Shown here one piece after another: positions 46,675 to 55,075 of a stretch of 64,000 bases of DNA; position 1 is the first letter of the stretch; every line of letters begins with the position of its first letter. The notes beneath the pieces are model-generated. The model searched no databases and had not been told where the DNA came from. It saw nothing but the letters and a program-made list of their open reading frames with translations. Where the stretch lies: NCBI GenBank assembly GCA_016719535.1, contig JADJYX010000043.1, positions 124,001 to 188,000 of the forward strand, written 5' to 3'. The translations under genes were made by a program, and so were the position numbers. Source of the DNA: Rubrivivax sp. (lineage in GTDB: Bacteria; Pseudomonadota; Gammaproteobacteria; Burkholderiales; Burkholderiaceae_C).

Positions 46675-47850
46675 TCAGGCGGCCGGCGGCCGCCGCAGCG
46701 CCACCAGCATGGCTTCGCAGGCCGCCAGCTGCTGCAGGCTGACATATTCATCGGCCTGGTGCGCCTGGTCGATGAAGCCCGGGCCGCAGACCACGGTCGG
46801 GATGCCGGCGCGCTGGAAGAGCCCGGCTTCGGTGCCGAAGCCCACCAGCGTGGTCTGCCGCGTACCGAGCAGCCGCTGCACCAGCTGCACCGCCGGATCC
46901 TGCAGCGTCGCCTTGAACGAGGGCATCGAGCACAGCGTCTCGAAGCGGAAGCCGGTGGCCGGGTCGACGGCATGCATCGCCGGCTCGAGCGCGCGGGCGC
47001 GCGCCACCACCGCCGCCTGCATGGCGTCGACATCGGCGCCGGGCACGTCGCGGAATTCGTAGTGGAAGCGGCAGTCCTCGGGCACCACGTTGTCGGCGAT
47101 GCCGCCCTCGATCACGCCCACCGCGGCGGTGGTGAACGGCGCCTCGAAGCCGTCGTGGAACGGCCCTTCGGCGCGCCAGCGGTCGGCGGTATCGGCCAGG
47201 TGGGCGACCAGACGCGCGGCCGCCTCGATGGCATTGACGGCCTTGGGCGTCTGCGACGAATGCGCGGCATGGCCCTTGACGCGGCAGCACCAGCGGTGCA
47301 CGCCCTTGTGCGCCAGCGCCGGCACCATGCCGGTGGGCTCGCCGACGATGCAGTGCGTGGGCGCCAGCCCGGCGTCCTTGAGGTCGGCGATCAGGTGGCG
47401 CGCGCCGAAGCCGCCCACCTCCTCGTCGTAGCTGAAGGCAAAATGCACCGCGAACGGCAGGTCGGCCTCCAGGAAGGCCCGCGCATGTGCCACGCACAGG
47501 CCGATATAGGCCTTCATGTCGGCGCTGCCGCGGCCATAGAGGCGGCCGTCGCGCAACTCGGCGCCCACCGGGTCGACGGTCCAGGCCTGGCCGGTCCAGG
47601 GCACGGTATCGGTGTGGCCCGACAGGATCACGCCGCCGGGCCTGCCCTCGCCCAGCGTGGCGAAGAGGTTGAATTTGCGCCGGTGCTCGTCGTGCGTCAG
47701 CCGCAGCGGCACGCCGAGCGTGCGCAGGTGGTCGGCGATGGTGTCGATCAGCGGCTGGTTGGACTGGTCGCTGACGGTGTTGAAGCGCACCAGGCGGCGC
47801 GCCCACTCGAGCGCGTCGCTGGATGGCGTGGAGGAGGGTTGGTCGGCCAT
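46675..47850 (-). CDS. argE: Acetylornithine deacetylase (M20 family)
   Basis: ArgE hydrolyses N-acetylornithine to ornithine in arginine synthesis. The 391-residue M20 protein has SGHTDTVPW (zinc His and Asp), GRGSADMKAYIGL (bridging Asp), YDEEVGGFGA (catalytic Glu-Glu), EPTGMVPALAHKG, and a C-terminal zinc His in FIDQAHQADEY. The dimerisation domain lies between about 185 and 300. A related M20 deacylase specificity cannot be excluded, but the ArgE-like wording is good. Confidence 0.92.
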   Translation of the reverse strand: MADQPSSTPSSDALEWARRLVRFNTVSDQSNQPLIDTIADHLRTLGVPLRLTHDEHRRKFNLFATLGEGRPGGVILSGHTDTVPWTGQAWTVDPVGAELRDGRLYGRGSADMKAYIGLCVAHARAFLEADLPFAVHFAFSYDEEVGGFGARHLIADLKDAGLAPTHCIVGEPTGMVPALAHKGVHRWCCRVKGHAAHSSQTPKAVNAIEAAARLVAHLADTADRWRAEGPFHDGFEAPFTTAAVGVIEGGIADNVVPEDCRFHYEFRDVPGADVDAMQAAVVARARALEPAMHAVDPATGFRFETLCSMPSFKATLQDPAVQLVQRLLGTRQTTLVGFGTEAGLFQRAGIPTVVCGPGFIDQAHQADEYVSLQQLAACEAMLVALRRPPAA

Positions 47851-47898
47851 GCAGGCATGCTAGCCTGCCTGCCACCCGATCGAAAGGCACCCGGCGCC

Positions 47899-48867
47899 AT
47901 GTCCCTGCCCTGCCCGAGCCCCCTGACGCCAGCGGTCGACTGGCGCCCGGCCATACGCGACGCCGCCGCCCGCATCGCCGGCGACGTGCGGCGCACGCCG
48001 CTGTGGCGGCTGCCCGGCCGCGCGCTGGGCATCGATGTCGCCGAGGTCTGGCTCAAGCTCGAGCAGCTGCAGCTGTCGGGCAGCTTCAAGGCGCGCGGCA
48101 TGTTCAACCGCATGCGGTCGCTGCCGCTGCCCGCGGCGGGCGTGGTGGTGGCCTCCGGCGGCAACGCCGGCATCGCGGTGGCCACCGCGGCGCGCGCGCT
48201 GGGTGTGCCCTGCGAGGTCTTTCTGCCCGAGGTCGCCACGCCGGCCAAGCGCGCGGCGCTGGCCGCGCTGGGCGCCACCGTCACCGTGCAGGGCGCGGTC
48301 TATGTCGAGGCGCTGGCGGCCTGCGTGGCGCGCCAGCGCCAGACCGGCGCGCTGCTGATGCACGCCTATGACCAGGACGAGGTGGTGATCGGCGCCGGCA
48401 CCCTGGCTGCCGAGATCGAGGCCGACGCCGGCGCCCTGCCCGAGCGGCTGCTGGTCAGCGTCGGCGGCGGCGGGCTGATCGCCGGCATCGCCGCCTGGTG
48501 TGCCGGCCGCTGCCGCGTCGAAGCGCTGGAACCCGAACGCGCGCCCACGCTGCATGCCGCGTGGGGGGCCGGCAAACCGGTGGACGTGACCGTGGGCGGC
48601 GTGGCCGCCGATTCGCTGGGTGCGCAGCGCATCGGCGCCATCGCATGGTCGGTCTGCCGGCAGCACGTGGCGGCCTGCCACCTGCTGCCCGACGAGGCCA
48701 TCCGCACGGCCCAGCAGCGCATCTGGCGCGAGCTGCGGCTGGCGGTGGAACCGGCGGCCGCGCTCGGCCTGGCCGCGCTGTGGACCGGCGCCGTGCGCCC
48801 GGCGCCGGCCGAGCGCGTGGCGGTGGTGCTGTGCGGCGCCAATTTCGACCCCACCGGCCTGGCCTGA
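47899..48867 (+). CDS. PLP-dependent serine/threonine dehydratase family protein
   Basis: This fold-type II PLP enzyme has 322 residues. The PLP Lys is in LSGSFKARGMFN, the substrate loop is ASGGNAGIAVATAA, and the phosphate-binding glycine loop is VGGGGLIAG. It lacks the C-terminal ACT regulatory domain of biosynthetic IlvA, so it is likely a catabolic deaminase or racemase of serine/threonine or a related amino acid. It is divergent from argE. Confidence 0.9.
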   Translation: MSLPCPSPLTPAVDWRPAIRDAAARIAGDVRRTPLWRLPGRALGIDVAEVWLKLEQLQLSGSFKARGMFNRMRSLPLPAAGVVVASGGNAGIAVATAARALGVPCEVFLPEVATPAKRAALAALGATVTVQGAVYVEALAACVARQRQTGALLMHAYDQDEVVIGAGTLAAEIEADAGALPERLLVSVGGGGLIAGIAAWCAGRCRVEALEPERAPTLHAAWGAGKPVDVTVGGVAADSLGAQRIGAIAWSVCRQHVAACHLLPDEAIRTAQQRIWRELRLAVEPAAALGLAALWTGAVRPAPAERVAVVLCGANFDPTGLA

Positions 48868-48922
48868 TCGGCCGCGCTGTCGCGGCTAACATCGCCGGCA
48901 CGCAATTCCGAGGAGGCTGCCG

Positions 48923-49540
48923 ATGCCGGTCATCGTGATCGCCAATCCCAAGGGCGGGGTCGGCAAGAGCACCCTGGCCACCAACGTCGCCGGACTGCTG
49001 GCGCGCCAGGGGCACGCGGTGATGCTGGGCGATGTCGACCGCCAGCAGTCAGCGCGCCAGTGGCTGGCGCTGCGCTCGCCGCAGCTGCCGCTCATCCGCA
49101 GCTGGGACGTGGCGCACGACGACATCGTGCGCCCGCCCAAGGGCACCACCCACGTCGTGCTCGACACCCCGGCCGGGCTGCATGGCAAGCGGCTGGACGC
49201 GGTGCTGAAGATCGCCGACCGGCTGCTGATCCCGCTGCAGCCCAGCCTGTTCGACATCCAGGCCACGCATGCCTTCGTGCAGGCCCTGCGCCAGCACCGG
49301 CGCGGCCACGAGATCGGCGTCGGCCTGGTGGGCATGCGCATCAAGGAACACACGCTGTCCAACGAACAGCTGCACCAGTACCTGTCGACGCTGCCGGTGC
49401 CGGTGGTGGCCTGGCTGCGCGACACGCAGAACTATGTGCAGCTGGCCGCGCATGGCCTGACGCTGTGGGACGTGGCGCCCAGCCGCGTCGAACGCGACCT
49501 CGAACAATGGCAACCGCTGAAGGAATGGCTCACCCGATGA
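48923..49540 (+). CDS. Orphan ParA-family ATPase
   Basis: This is a 205-residue deviant Walker ATPase: NPKGGVGKSTLATNVAG with the signature Lys, then DVDRQQSARQW and VVLDTPAGL. It has no ParB partner here and no N-terminal HTH, so it is not the chromosomal ParA. Orphan ParAs position various cell structures or proteins. Its stop overlaps the start of the MaoC hydratase gene, an unexpected but translationally coupled pairing. Confidence 0.93.
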   Translation: MPVIVIANPKGGVGKSTLATNVAGLLARQGHAVMLGDVDRQQSARQWLALRSPQLPLIRSWDVAHDDIVRPPKGTTHVVLDTPAGLHGKRLDAVLKIADRLLIPLQPSLFDIQATHAFVQALRQHRRGHEIGVGLVGMRIKEHTLSNEQLHQYLSTLPVPVVAWLRDTQNYVQLAAHGLTLWDVAPSRVERDLEQWQPLKEWLTR

Positions 49541-50001
49541 AACATTACCCGCACCTGCAGGACCTGGCCGCGCTGGTCGGCACCGAGATCGGCGTCAGCG
49601 ACTGGATCACCGTCGACCAGGGCCGCATCGACCTCTTCGCCCAGGCCACGGGCGACCACCAGTGGATCCACATCGACCCCGAACGGGCCGCCAGGGGGCC
49701 CTACGGCACCACCGTCGCGCATGGCTTCCTGACGCTGAGCCTGCTGCCCGAGCTGAGCCAGGCCGCCTTCGCGCTGGACGACGTGCGCATGGGCATCAAC
49801 TACGGCCTCAACAAGGTGCGCTTCCCGGCACCGGTGAAGAGCGGCGCCAGGCTGCGCGGCCGCTTCAGGCTGCTGGCCTTCGACCCCCTGCCCGGCGGCG
49901 CGCAGCTGACGGTGGAGGTGACGATGGAGGTCGAGGGCGGCGACAAGCCGGTGTGCGTGGCCGAGTCGCTGTCGCGCCGCTATACGCAGGCGCCGGCCTG
50001 A
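49537..50001 (+). CDS. MaoC-family (R)-hydratase
   Basis: This is a 154-residue single hotdog hydratase. The catalytic Asp-His pair is in ATGDHQWIHID, and AHGFLTLSLLPEL plus INYGLNKVRFPAPV are typical of the NodN/PhaJ-like group. It would hydrate a trans-2-enoyl-CoA to the (R)-3-hydroxy form, for instance for polyhydroxyalkanoate synthesis. ATGA links it to the ParA gene. Confidence 0.92.
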   Translation: MKHYPHLQDLAALVGTEIGVSDWITVDQGRIDLFAQATGDHQWIHIDPERAARGPYGTTVAHGFLTLSLLPELSQAAFALDDVRMGINYGLNKVRFPAPVKSGARLRGRFRLLAFDPLPGGAQLTVEVTMEVEGGDKPVCVAESLSRRYTQAPA

Positions 50002-50123
50002 TCCACCGCGAGGGCGTGCGCCGCCCCCTCGAAAGAGGGTGCGAGTCACCGCGGGCACCGGCATAGCATGCAGCGCAGTCGTCAGCGCCGGAAGCACCCC
50101 GGCCGGTTTGCAGCGAGGCCCCG

Positions 50124-50849
50124 ATGAAAGTCCTGCTGGTCGATGACCACCCCCTGATCCTGTCGGCCCTGCAGACCGTCATCCGCGGCCTCGGCGACGA
50201 TGTCGCCGTCGACGGTGTCGACAGCGCGGCCGCTGCACGCGCCGCGCTGCAGCGCGATGCAGACTACGACCTCGTGCTGCTGGACCTGGCGCTGGGCGAT
50301 GCCGACGGCTTCGACGTGCTGATCGAGCTGCGGCAGACCTACCCGGCACTGCCCGTGGTGGTGGTCTCGGCGTCGGAACGCATGAGCGACGTCATCCGCG
50401 CCATCGACCTCGGGGCCATGGGCTTCGTGCCCAAGCGTTCGTCGCACGCGCAGCTGACCGAGGCGCTGCAGATGGTGATGTCCGGCGGCCTGTACGTGCC
50501 GCCCATGCTGCTGGGCCTGCAGGGCCGCGCCGCCGTCGACGAAGACACCGAGCCGGCGGTGATGCACACGCGCGGCGCCCCGCTGGGGCCGGCAGCGCGC
50601 GCCGAAGCCCATCAGCAGGTGACGGGCCTGGACGCCATCGGCCTGACGCCGCGGCAATCCGAGGTGCTGGCGCTGCTGCTCAAGGGCCTGCCCAACAAGC
50701 TGATCGCGCGCGAGCTCAAGCTCTCGGTCGAGACCGTCAAGGACCATGTCGCCGCGGTGCTGCGGGCGCTGGGCGTGAGCACGCGCACGCAGGCCGTGCT
50801 GGCGGTCAGCCAGATGGCGCACGACAGCCAGCGGCGCAGCGCCGATTGA
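50124..50849 (+). CDS. NarL/LuxR-type response regulator
   Basis: This 241-residue regulator has a receiver domain (acidic pocket VDDH, phosphoryl-Asp in LVLLDLALGDADG, switch Lys in FVPKRSS) and a C-terminal LuxR HTH (LTPRQSEVLALLLKGLPNK). The linker (~130-170) is longer than usual. The hybrid kinase gene follows after a single base, so the pair forms one two-component unit. The regulated genes are not evident. Confidence 0.95.
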   Translation: MKVLLVDDHPLILSALQTVIRGLGDDVAVDGVDSAAAARAALQRDADYDLVLLDLALGDADGFDVLIELRQTYPALPVVVVSASERMSDVIRAIDLGAMGFVPKRSSHAQLTEALQMVMSGGLYVPPMLLGLQGRAAVDEDTEPAVMHTRGAPLGPAARAEAHQQVTGLDAIGLTPRQSEVLALLLKGLPNKLIARELKLSVETVKDHVAAVLRALGVSTRTQAVLAVSQMAHDSQRRSAD

Positions 50850-50850
50850 C

Positions 50851-52668
50851 GTGGCGACCGCGCGCGCCGCCCCGGCGCCGGCGAACGACCGCAGCGCCCA
50901 GCACCACCGGAACATCGAGCACCTGCGCGCGCTGATGCAGCAGACGCCGGCCTCGCTGACCGGCAATGCCATCGGCATCGCCCTCGTGCTGGCGATCTTC
51001 GGCGGGCTGTCGCCGCCGCTGGCGATCGGCAGCTGGGGCCTGTTCAGCCTGCTGGCCTGGCTGGCACGGCTGGCCCACTACCGCCGCTACCTGAGCCGGC
51101 CCGACGCCGATGCCGCCACGCTCTCGCGCTGGCGCCGCAGCTGGCGTGCGCTGGTCATCGTCCAGGCGGCCCTGTGGGGGCTGGCCTCGTGGCTGTTCTG
51201 GGACCTGGGCACGCCCTACCACGACCTCGGGCTGATCTTCATCGTCTTCAGCTACTGCATGGCCTCGGTGCAGCTGCTGTCGCCGCAGCCGCGCGTCTTT
51301 CTCGCCTTCATCAGCGTGGTGCTGGTGCCGATGATCGTGCGCATCGCCAGCGACAGCAGCCATGGCTGGCACTGGCAGCTGGCCGGGCTGCTGAGCATCA
51401 TGTTCGGCATCACGGCGCTGATGGGTCGCACCTACGGCAGCGCGCTCGGCCAGGCGATCGCGCTGAAGGCGCGCACCGAGGAGCTGGCGGCGCAGCTGCG
51501 CGTGGAGATGGCCGCAGCCGAGAGCGCGCGCCGGGCCGCCGAGGCCGCCAGCCGCGCCAAGACGCAGTTCTTTGCCGCCGCCAGCCACGACCTTCGCCAG
51601 CCGCTGCACGCCATGGGCCTGTTTGCCGAGGCGCTGCGCCAGCGCAGCCGCGACCCCGAGGTGGCCGGCCTGGTCAACAGCATCAACGAATCGGTCGATG
51701 CACTGGAAGGCCTGTTCGGCGAACTGCTCGACATCACGCGCATCGACACCGGCGGCGTCGAGGTCAACCCGGGCCCGCTGCGCCTGCGCGAGCTGTTCGG
51801 CCGCCTGCGCCTGCACTTCGAGCCCATCGCCTTCGAGAAGGGGCTGATGCTGTCGTTTCGCGGCGGCCAGCATGTGGTGCAGGCCGACCCGGTGCTGCTC
51901 GAGCGCATCCTGCGCAACCTGGTCAGCAACGCCATCCGCTATACCGACGACGGTGGCGTGCTGGTCAGCTGCCGGCCCTGGCAGGGCGGCTTGCGCGTGC
52001 AGGTGTGGGACTCGGGCATCGGCATCGCCGACACCGCGCTGCCGCGCATCTACGACGAGTTCTACCAGGTGCAGAGTTCGCGCCCGCTGGAGCCGCACCA
52101 GCGCAAGGGCCTGGGCCTGGGCCTGGCCATCGTCAAGCGGCTGGCCGACCTGATGCAGGTGCCGCTGACGGTGCGCTCACGCGTCGGCCACGGCACGGTC
52201 TTCTCGCTCGAGCTGCCGGCCGGCAAGGCGCCGCGCAGCAGCGAGCCGGCGGCCGGCAATGCCAAGGCGCCGCTGGGGCTGACGCTGCAGGGCCGCCTGA
52301 TCGTGGTGGTGGAAGACGAACCGGCGGTGCGCGAAGGGCTGGTGGTGGTGCTGCAGGCCTGGGGCGCCAGCGTGCTGGCCTTCGACACCGTGGCCGCCCT
52401 GCAGGCCTGGCTGGTGACGTCGCCGGCGGCCAGGCCCGACCTGGCCCTCGTCGACTTCCGCCTGCCCGAGAACCAGACCGGCGTCGACGCGCTGGTCGCG
52501 CTGCGCGCCCACTGGCCGGGCGAACGGCTGCCGGCGATCATGGTCACCGGCAGCAGCCTGGGCGGTCACGAGGACCAGGCCCTGGCGCACGACTACCACC
52601 TGCTGATCAAGCCGGTGCTGCCGAACAAGTTGCGCGCGATGATCGCCTTCAAGCTCGGCATGCGCTGA
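50851..52668 (+). CDS. Membrane hybrid sensor histidine kinase with C-terminal receiver
   Basis: This 605-residue kinase has an N-terminal membrane region of about five or six segments (~35-195), a short coiled coil, a HisKA domain with phospho-His in AASHDLRQPLHAM, an HATPase with NLVSNAIRYTDDGG, DSGIGIAD and KGLGLGLAIVKRL, and a receiver domain whose Asp lies in LALVDFRLPENQTG. There is no periplasmic sensor domain of size, so the signal is likely membrane-borne. The start is GTG 50851. Confidence 0.94.
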   Translation: MATARAAPAPANDRSAQHHRNIEHLRALMQQTPASLTGNAIGIALVLAIFGGLSPPLAIGSWGLFSLLAWLARLAHYRRYLSRPDADAATLSRWRRSWRALVIVQAALWGLASWLFWDLGTPYHDLGLIFIVFSYCMASVQLLSPQPRVFLAFISVVLVPMIVRIASDSSHGWHWQLAGLLSIMFGITALMGRTYGSALGQAIALKARTEELAAQLRVEMAAAESARRAAEAASRAKTQFFAAASHDLRQPLHAMGLFAEALRQRSRDPEVAGLVNSINESVDALEGLFGELLDITRIDTGGVEVNPGPLRLRELFGRLRLHFEPIAFEKGLMLSFRGGQHVVQADPVLLERILRNLVSNAIRYTDDGGVLVSCRPWQGGLRVQVWDSGIGIADTALPRIYDEFYQVQSSRPLEPHQRKGLGLGLAIVKRLADLMQVPLTVRSRVGHGTVFSLELPAGKAPRSSEPAAGNAKAPLGLTLQGRLIVVVEDEPAVREGLVVVLQAWGASVLAFDTVAALQAWLVTSPAARPDLALVDFRLPENQTGVDALVALRAHWPGERLPAIMVTGSSLGGHEDQALAHDYHLLIKPVLPNKLRAMIAFKLGMR

Positions 52669-54234
52669 TCACGGCGCCGGCGTGCGGATCAGGTGGTCGA
52701 AGGCGCTGAGGGCGGCCTTGGCGCCTTCGCCGGTGGCGATGATGATCTGCTTGTACGGCACCGTGGTCACGTCGCCGGCCGCAAAGAGGCCCGGCACGCT
52801 GGTGTGGCATTTGTCGTCGACGATGATCTCGCCGAAGCGGCTGAGCTCCACCGTGCCCTTCAGGAACTCGGTGTTGGGCACGAGGCCGATCTGCACGAAG
52901 ACGCCGGCCAGGTCGAGGTGGTGCTCAGCGCCCGATACGCGGTCCTTGTAGCGCAGGCCGTTCATCTTCTGGCCGTCGCCGGTGATCTCGGTGGTCTGCG
53001 CATTCAGGTGGATGCTGACGTTGGGCATGCTCCTGAGCTTGTCCACCAGCACCTGGTCGGCACGCAGCTTGTCGGCAAATTCCAGCAGCGTGACGCTCCT
53101 GACCACGCCGGCGAGGTCGATCGCCGCCTCGACGCCGGAATTGCCGCCGCCGATCACCGCCACGTCCTTGCCCTTGAACAGCGGGCCATCGCAGTGCGGG
53201 CAGTAGGCCACGCCCTTGGTGCGGTATTGCTGCTCGCCGGGCACGTTGACATTGCGCCAGCGTGCGCCGGTGGCCAGGATCACGGTGCGGCTCTTCAGCG
53301 TGGCGCCGTTGTCCAGCGTGACGGTGGCATGGCCGCCGGGCACCGTGGCCGGGTCGACCCTGGCCACGCGCTGCAGCGTGATGAGGTCGACGCCATAGTG
53401 GCGCACATGCGCCTCCAGCGCGGCGGCGAATTTCGGCCCTTCGGTCTCGAGCACGGAGATGAAATTCTCGATGCCCAGCGTGTCCATGGTCTGGCCGCCG
53501 AAGCGCTCGGCCACGATGCCGGTGCGGATGCCCTTGCGCGCCGCATAGACCGCGGCCGCGGCGCCGGCCGGGCCGCCGCCGATGATCAGCACGTCGTACG
53601 GCGCCTTCTCGCTGAGCTGGGCGGCCGCGCGCTTCGCGGCGCCGGTGTCGACCTTGGCCAGGATCTCGCCGAGCTCCATGCGGCCGTTGCCGAACAACTC
53701 GCCGTTCAGGTAGACGCTGGGCACGGCCATGATCTGCCGCTGCTCGACCTCGGCCTGGAAGAGGCCGCCGTCGATGGCCATGGCGCGGATGCGCGGGTTG
53801 AAGACCGCCATCAGGTTCATCGCCTGCACCACGTCCGGGCAGTTGTGGCAGGTCAGGCTCATCCAGGTGTCGAAGCGGAAGTCGCCGTCCAGGGCCCTGA
53901 TCTGCTCGATGACCTCGGCCTCGACCTTGGGCGGGTGGCCGCCGGCCCACAGCAGCGCCAGCAGCAGCGAGGTGAATTCGTGGCCCATCGGCACGGCGGC
54001 GAAATGCACGCCCATGTCGTGGCCGACGCGGGTGATCTGGAACGAGGGCCGGCGCTCGAAGCCGCCGTCGAAGCGCGCCGTGATCCTGTCCGGCGCGATG
54101 GCGGCGATCTCGGTGATCAGCTCGCGGATCTCGCCCGCGCCGGTCGAATCGTCGAGGCTGGCAATCAGCTCGATCGGCTGGGTGATGCGCTCGAAATAGG
54201 CGTTGAGTTGCGCCTTGATGCCGTCGTCCAACAT
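52669..54234 (-). CDS. ahpF: Alkyl hydroperoxide reductase subunit F
   Basis: AhpF passes electrons from NADH to AhpC. It has 521 residues. The N-terminal double-thioredoxin domain has CHNC, the FAD domain begins at VLIIGGGPAGAAAA, and the redox pair CPHC is in GVAYCPHCDGPLFKG; the NAD motif is IGGGNSGVEAAIDLAG. It starts at MLDDGIKAQLNAYF. It abuts the convergent kinase gene with no gap and lies downstream of ahpC behind a long hairpin. Confidence 0.97.
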   Translation of the reverse strand: MLDDGIKAQLNAYFERITQPIELIASLDDSTGAGEIRELITEIAAIAPDRITARFDGGFERRPSFQITRVGHDMGVHFAAVPMGHEFTSLLLALLWAGGHPPKVEAEVIEQIRALDGDFRFDTWMSLTCHNCPDVVQAMNLMAVFNPRIRAMAIDGGLFQAEVEQRQIMAVPSVYLNGELFGNGRMELGEILAKVDTGAAKRAAAQLSEKAPYDVLIIGGGPAGAAAAVYAARKGIRTGIVAERFGGQTMDTLGIENFISVLETEGPKFAAALEAHVRHYGVDLITLQRVARVDPATVPGGHATVTLDNGATLKSRTVILATGARWRNVNVPGEQQYRTKGVAYCPHCDGPLFKGKDVAVIGGGNSGVEAAIDLAGVVRSVTLLEFADKLRADQVLVDKLRSMPNVSIHLNAQTTEITGDGQKMNGLRYKDRVSGAEHHLDLAGVFVQIGLVPNTEFLKGTVELSRFGEIIVDDKCHTSVPGLFAAGDVTTVPYKQIIIATGEGAKAALSAFDHLIRTPAP

Positions 54235-54277
54235 GGCAGGTCCTTTCGGTTCGGTGATGCGGTCGTGGTCAGGCAGA

Positions 54278-54327
54278 CCCCGTCGACAGCACCCCGGCGC
54301 GAGCGGACCGGGGTGCTGTCAACGGGG
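54278..54327 (-). terminator. 20-bp-stem hairpin between ahpC and ahpF
   Basis: CCCCGTCGACAGCACCCCGG (54278-54297) pairs with 54308-54327 across a 10-nt loop with a single mismatch, which is a G-U pair on one strand. There is no U-run, so it may act as an attenuator or mRNA-stabilising stem that lowers ahpF relative to ahpC. A shorter perfect stem (GCGGGCC-TGC-GGCCCGC, 54359-54375) sits closer to ahpC. Confidence 0.6.
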
Positions 54328-54403
54328 CCCGAGGAAGGTCCCGGGCCGGAGGGAGGGAGCGGGCCTGCGGCCCGCCCCGTTGCGCGTCATCGCAGCGTGG
54401 GCT

Positions 54404-54967
54404 TCAGATCTTGCCCACGAGGTCGATCGACGGCGCCAGCGTCTTGGCACCCTCGTTCCACTTGGCCGGGCAGACCTGGCCGGGGTGCTTGGCCACGTAC
54501 TGCGCGGCCTTGAGCTTGCGCAGCGTCTCCTTGACGTCGCGGGCGATCGCGTTGTCGTGGATCTCGGCCGTCTTCACCACACCCTCGGGGTTGATGATGA
54601 AGGTGCCGCGCAGCGCCAGGCCCTCTTCGGGGATGTGCACGCCGAACATGTTGGTCAGCGTGTGGGTCGGGTCGCCCACCAGCGGGAACCTGGCCTTGCC
54701 GACGGCGGCCGAGGTCTCGTGCCACACCTTGTGCGAGAAGTGCGTGTCGGTGGTGACGATGTAGACCTCGGCTTCGGCCTTCTGGAATTCGTTGTAGTTG
54801 TCGGCGGCGTCTTCCACTTCGGTCGGGCAGTTGAAGGTGAAGGCGGCCGGCATGAAGATCAGGACCGACCAGCGGCCCTTGAGGTTCTGCTCGGTGACTT
54901 CGACGAACTTGCCGTTGTGGAAGGCCTGGGTCTTGAAGGGCTGGACGGTGGTGTTGATGATCGACAT
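54404..54967 (-). CDS. ahpC: Alkyl hydroperoxide reductase subunit C (peroxiredoxin)
   Basis: AhpC is the 2-Cys peroxiredoxin that reduces H2O2 and organic peroxides. It has 187 residues. The peroxidatic Cys is in FTFNCPTE near residue 47 and the resolving Cys in GQVCPAKW near 166; GVHIPEEGLALRGTFII is characteristic. The ATG at 54967 is preceded by an A/T-rich region that may hold an OxyR site. It forms the usual pair with ahpF. Confidence 0.98.
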   Translation of the reverse strand: MSIINTTVQPFKTQAFHNGKFVEVTEQNLKGRWSVLIFMPAAFTFNCPTEVEDAADNYNEFQKAEAEVYIVTTDTHFSHKVWHETSAAVGKARFPLVGDPTHTLTNMFGVHIPEEGLALRGTFIINPEGVVKTAEIHDNAIARDVKETLRKLKAAQYVAKHPGQVCPAKWNEGAKTLAPSIDLVGKI

Positions 54968-55049
54968 GGTGAAGCTCCTGGGGAGGGGTTGAAAATCTGC
55001 AACGAAGACAATGCTATCGACTTTTATTGATCGATAGTTTTGATTCGCA

Positions 55050-55075
55050 CTATCTCCGGGATAACCCGGTGCTAT
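55050..55075. promoter_or_regulatory. Weak OxyR-like half-site array upstream of ahpC
   Basis: CTAT (55050), ATAA (55061) and CTAT (55072) are spaced at 11 bp, as in the OxyR pattern ATAG-N7-CTAT-N7-ATAG-N7-CTAT. The first expected element (55039) does not match, and the last overlaps the neighbouring stop codon. OxyR control of ahpC is usual, but this site is only suggestive. Confidence 0.25.

Noticed and set aside
50025..50040. CCCTC-GAAA-GAGGG hairpin as a terminator before the response regulator
   Set aside because: Stem of only 5 bp and no U-tract; too weak to call.
55014..55037. CTATCGA / TCGATAG inverted repeat as a canonical OxyR site before ahpC
   Set aside because: Spacing between CTAT and ATAG is 16 bp, not 7, so it does not fit the OxyR pattern; only the array at 55050-55075 was kept as a weak candidate.
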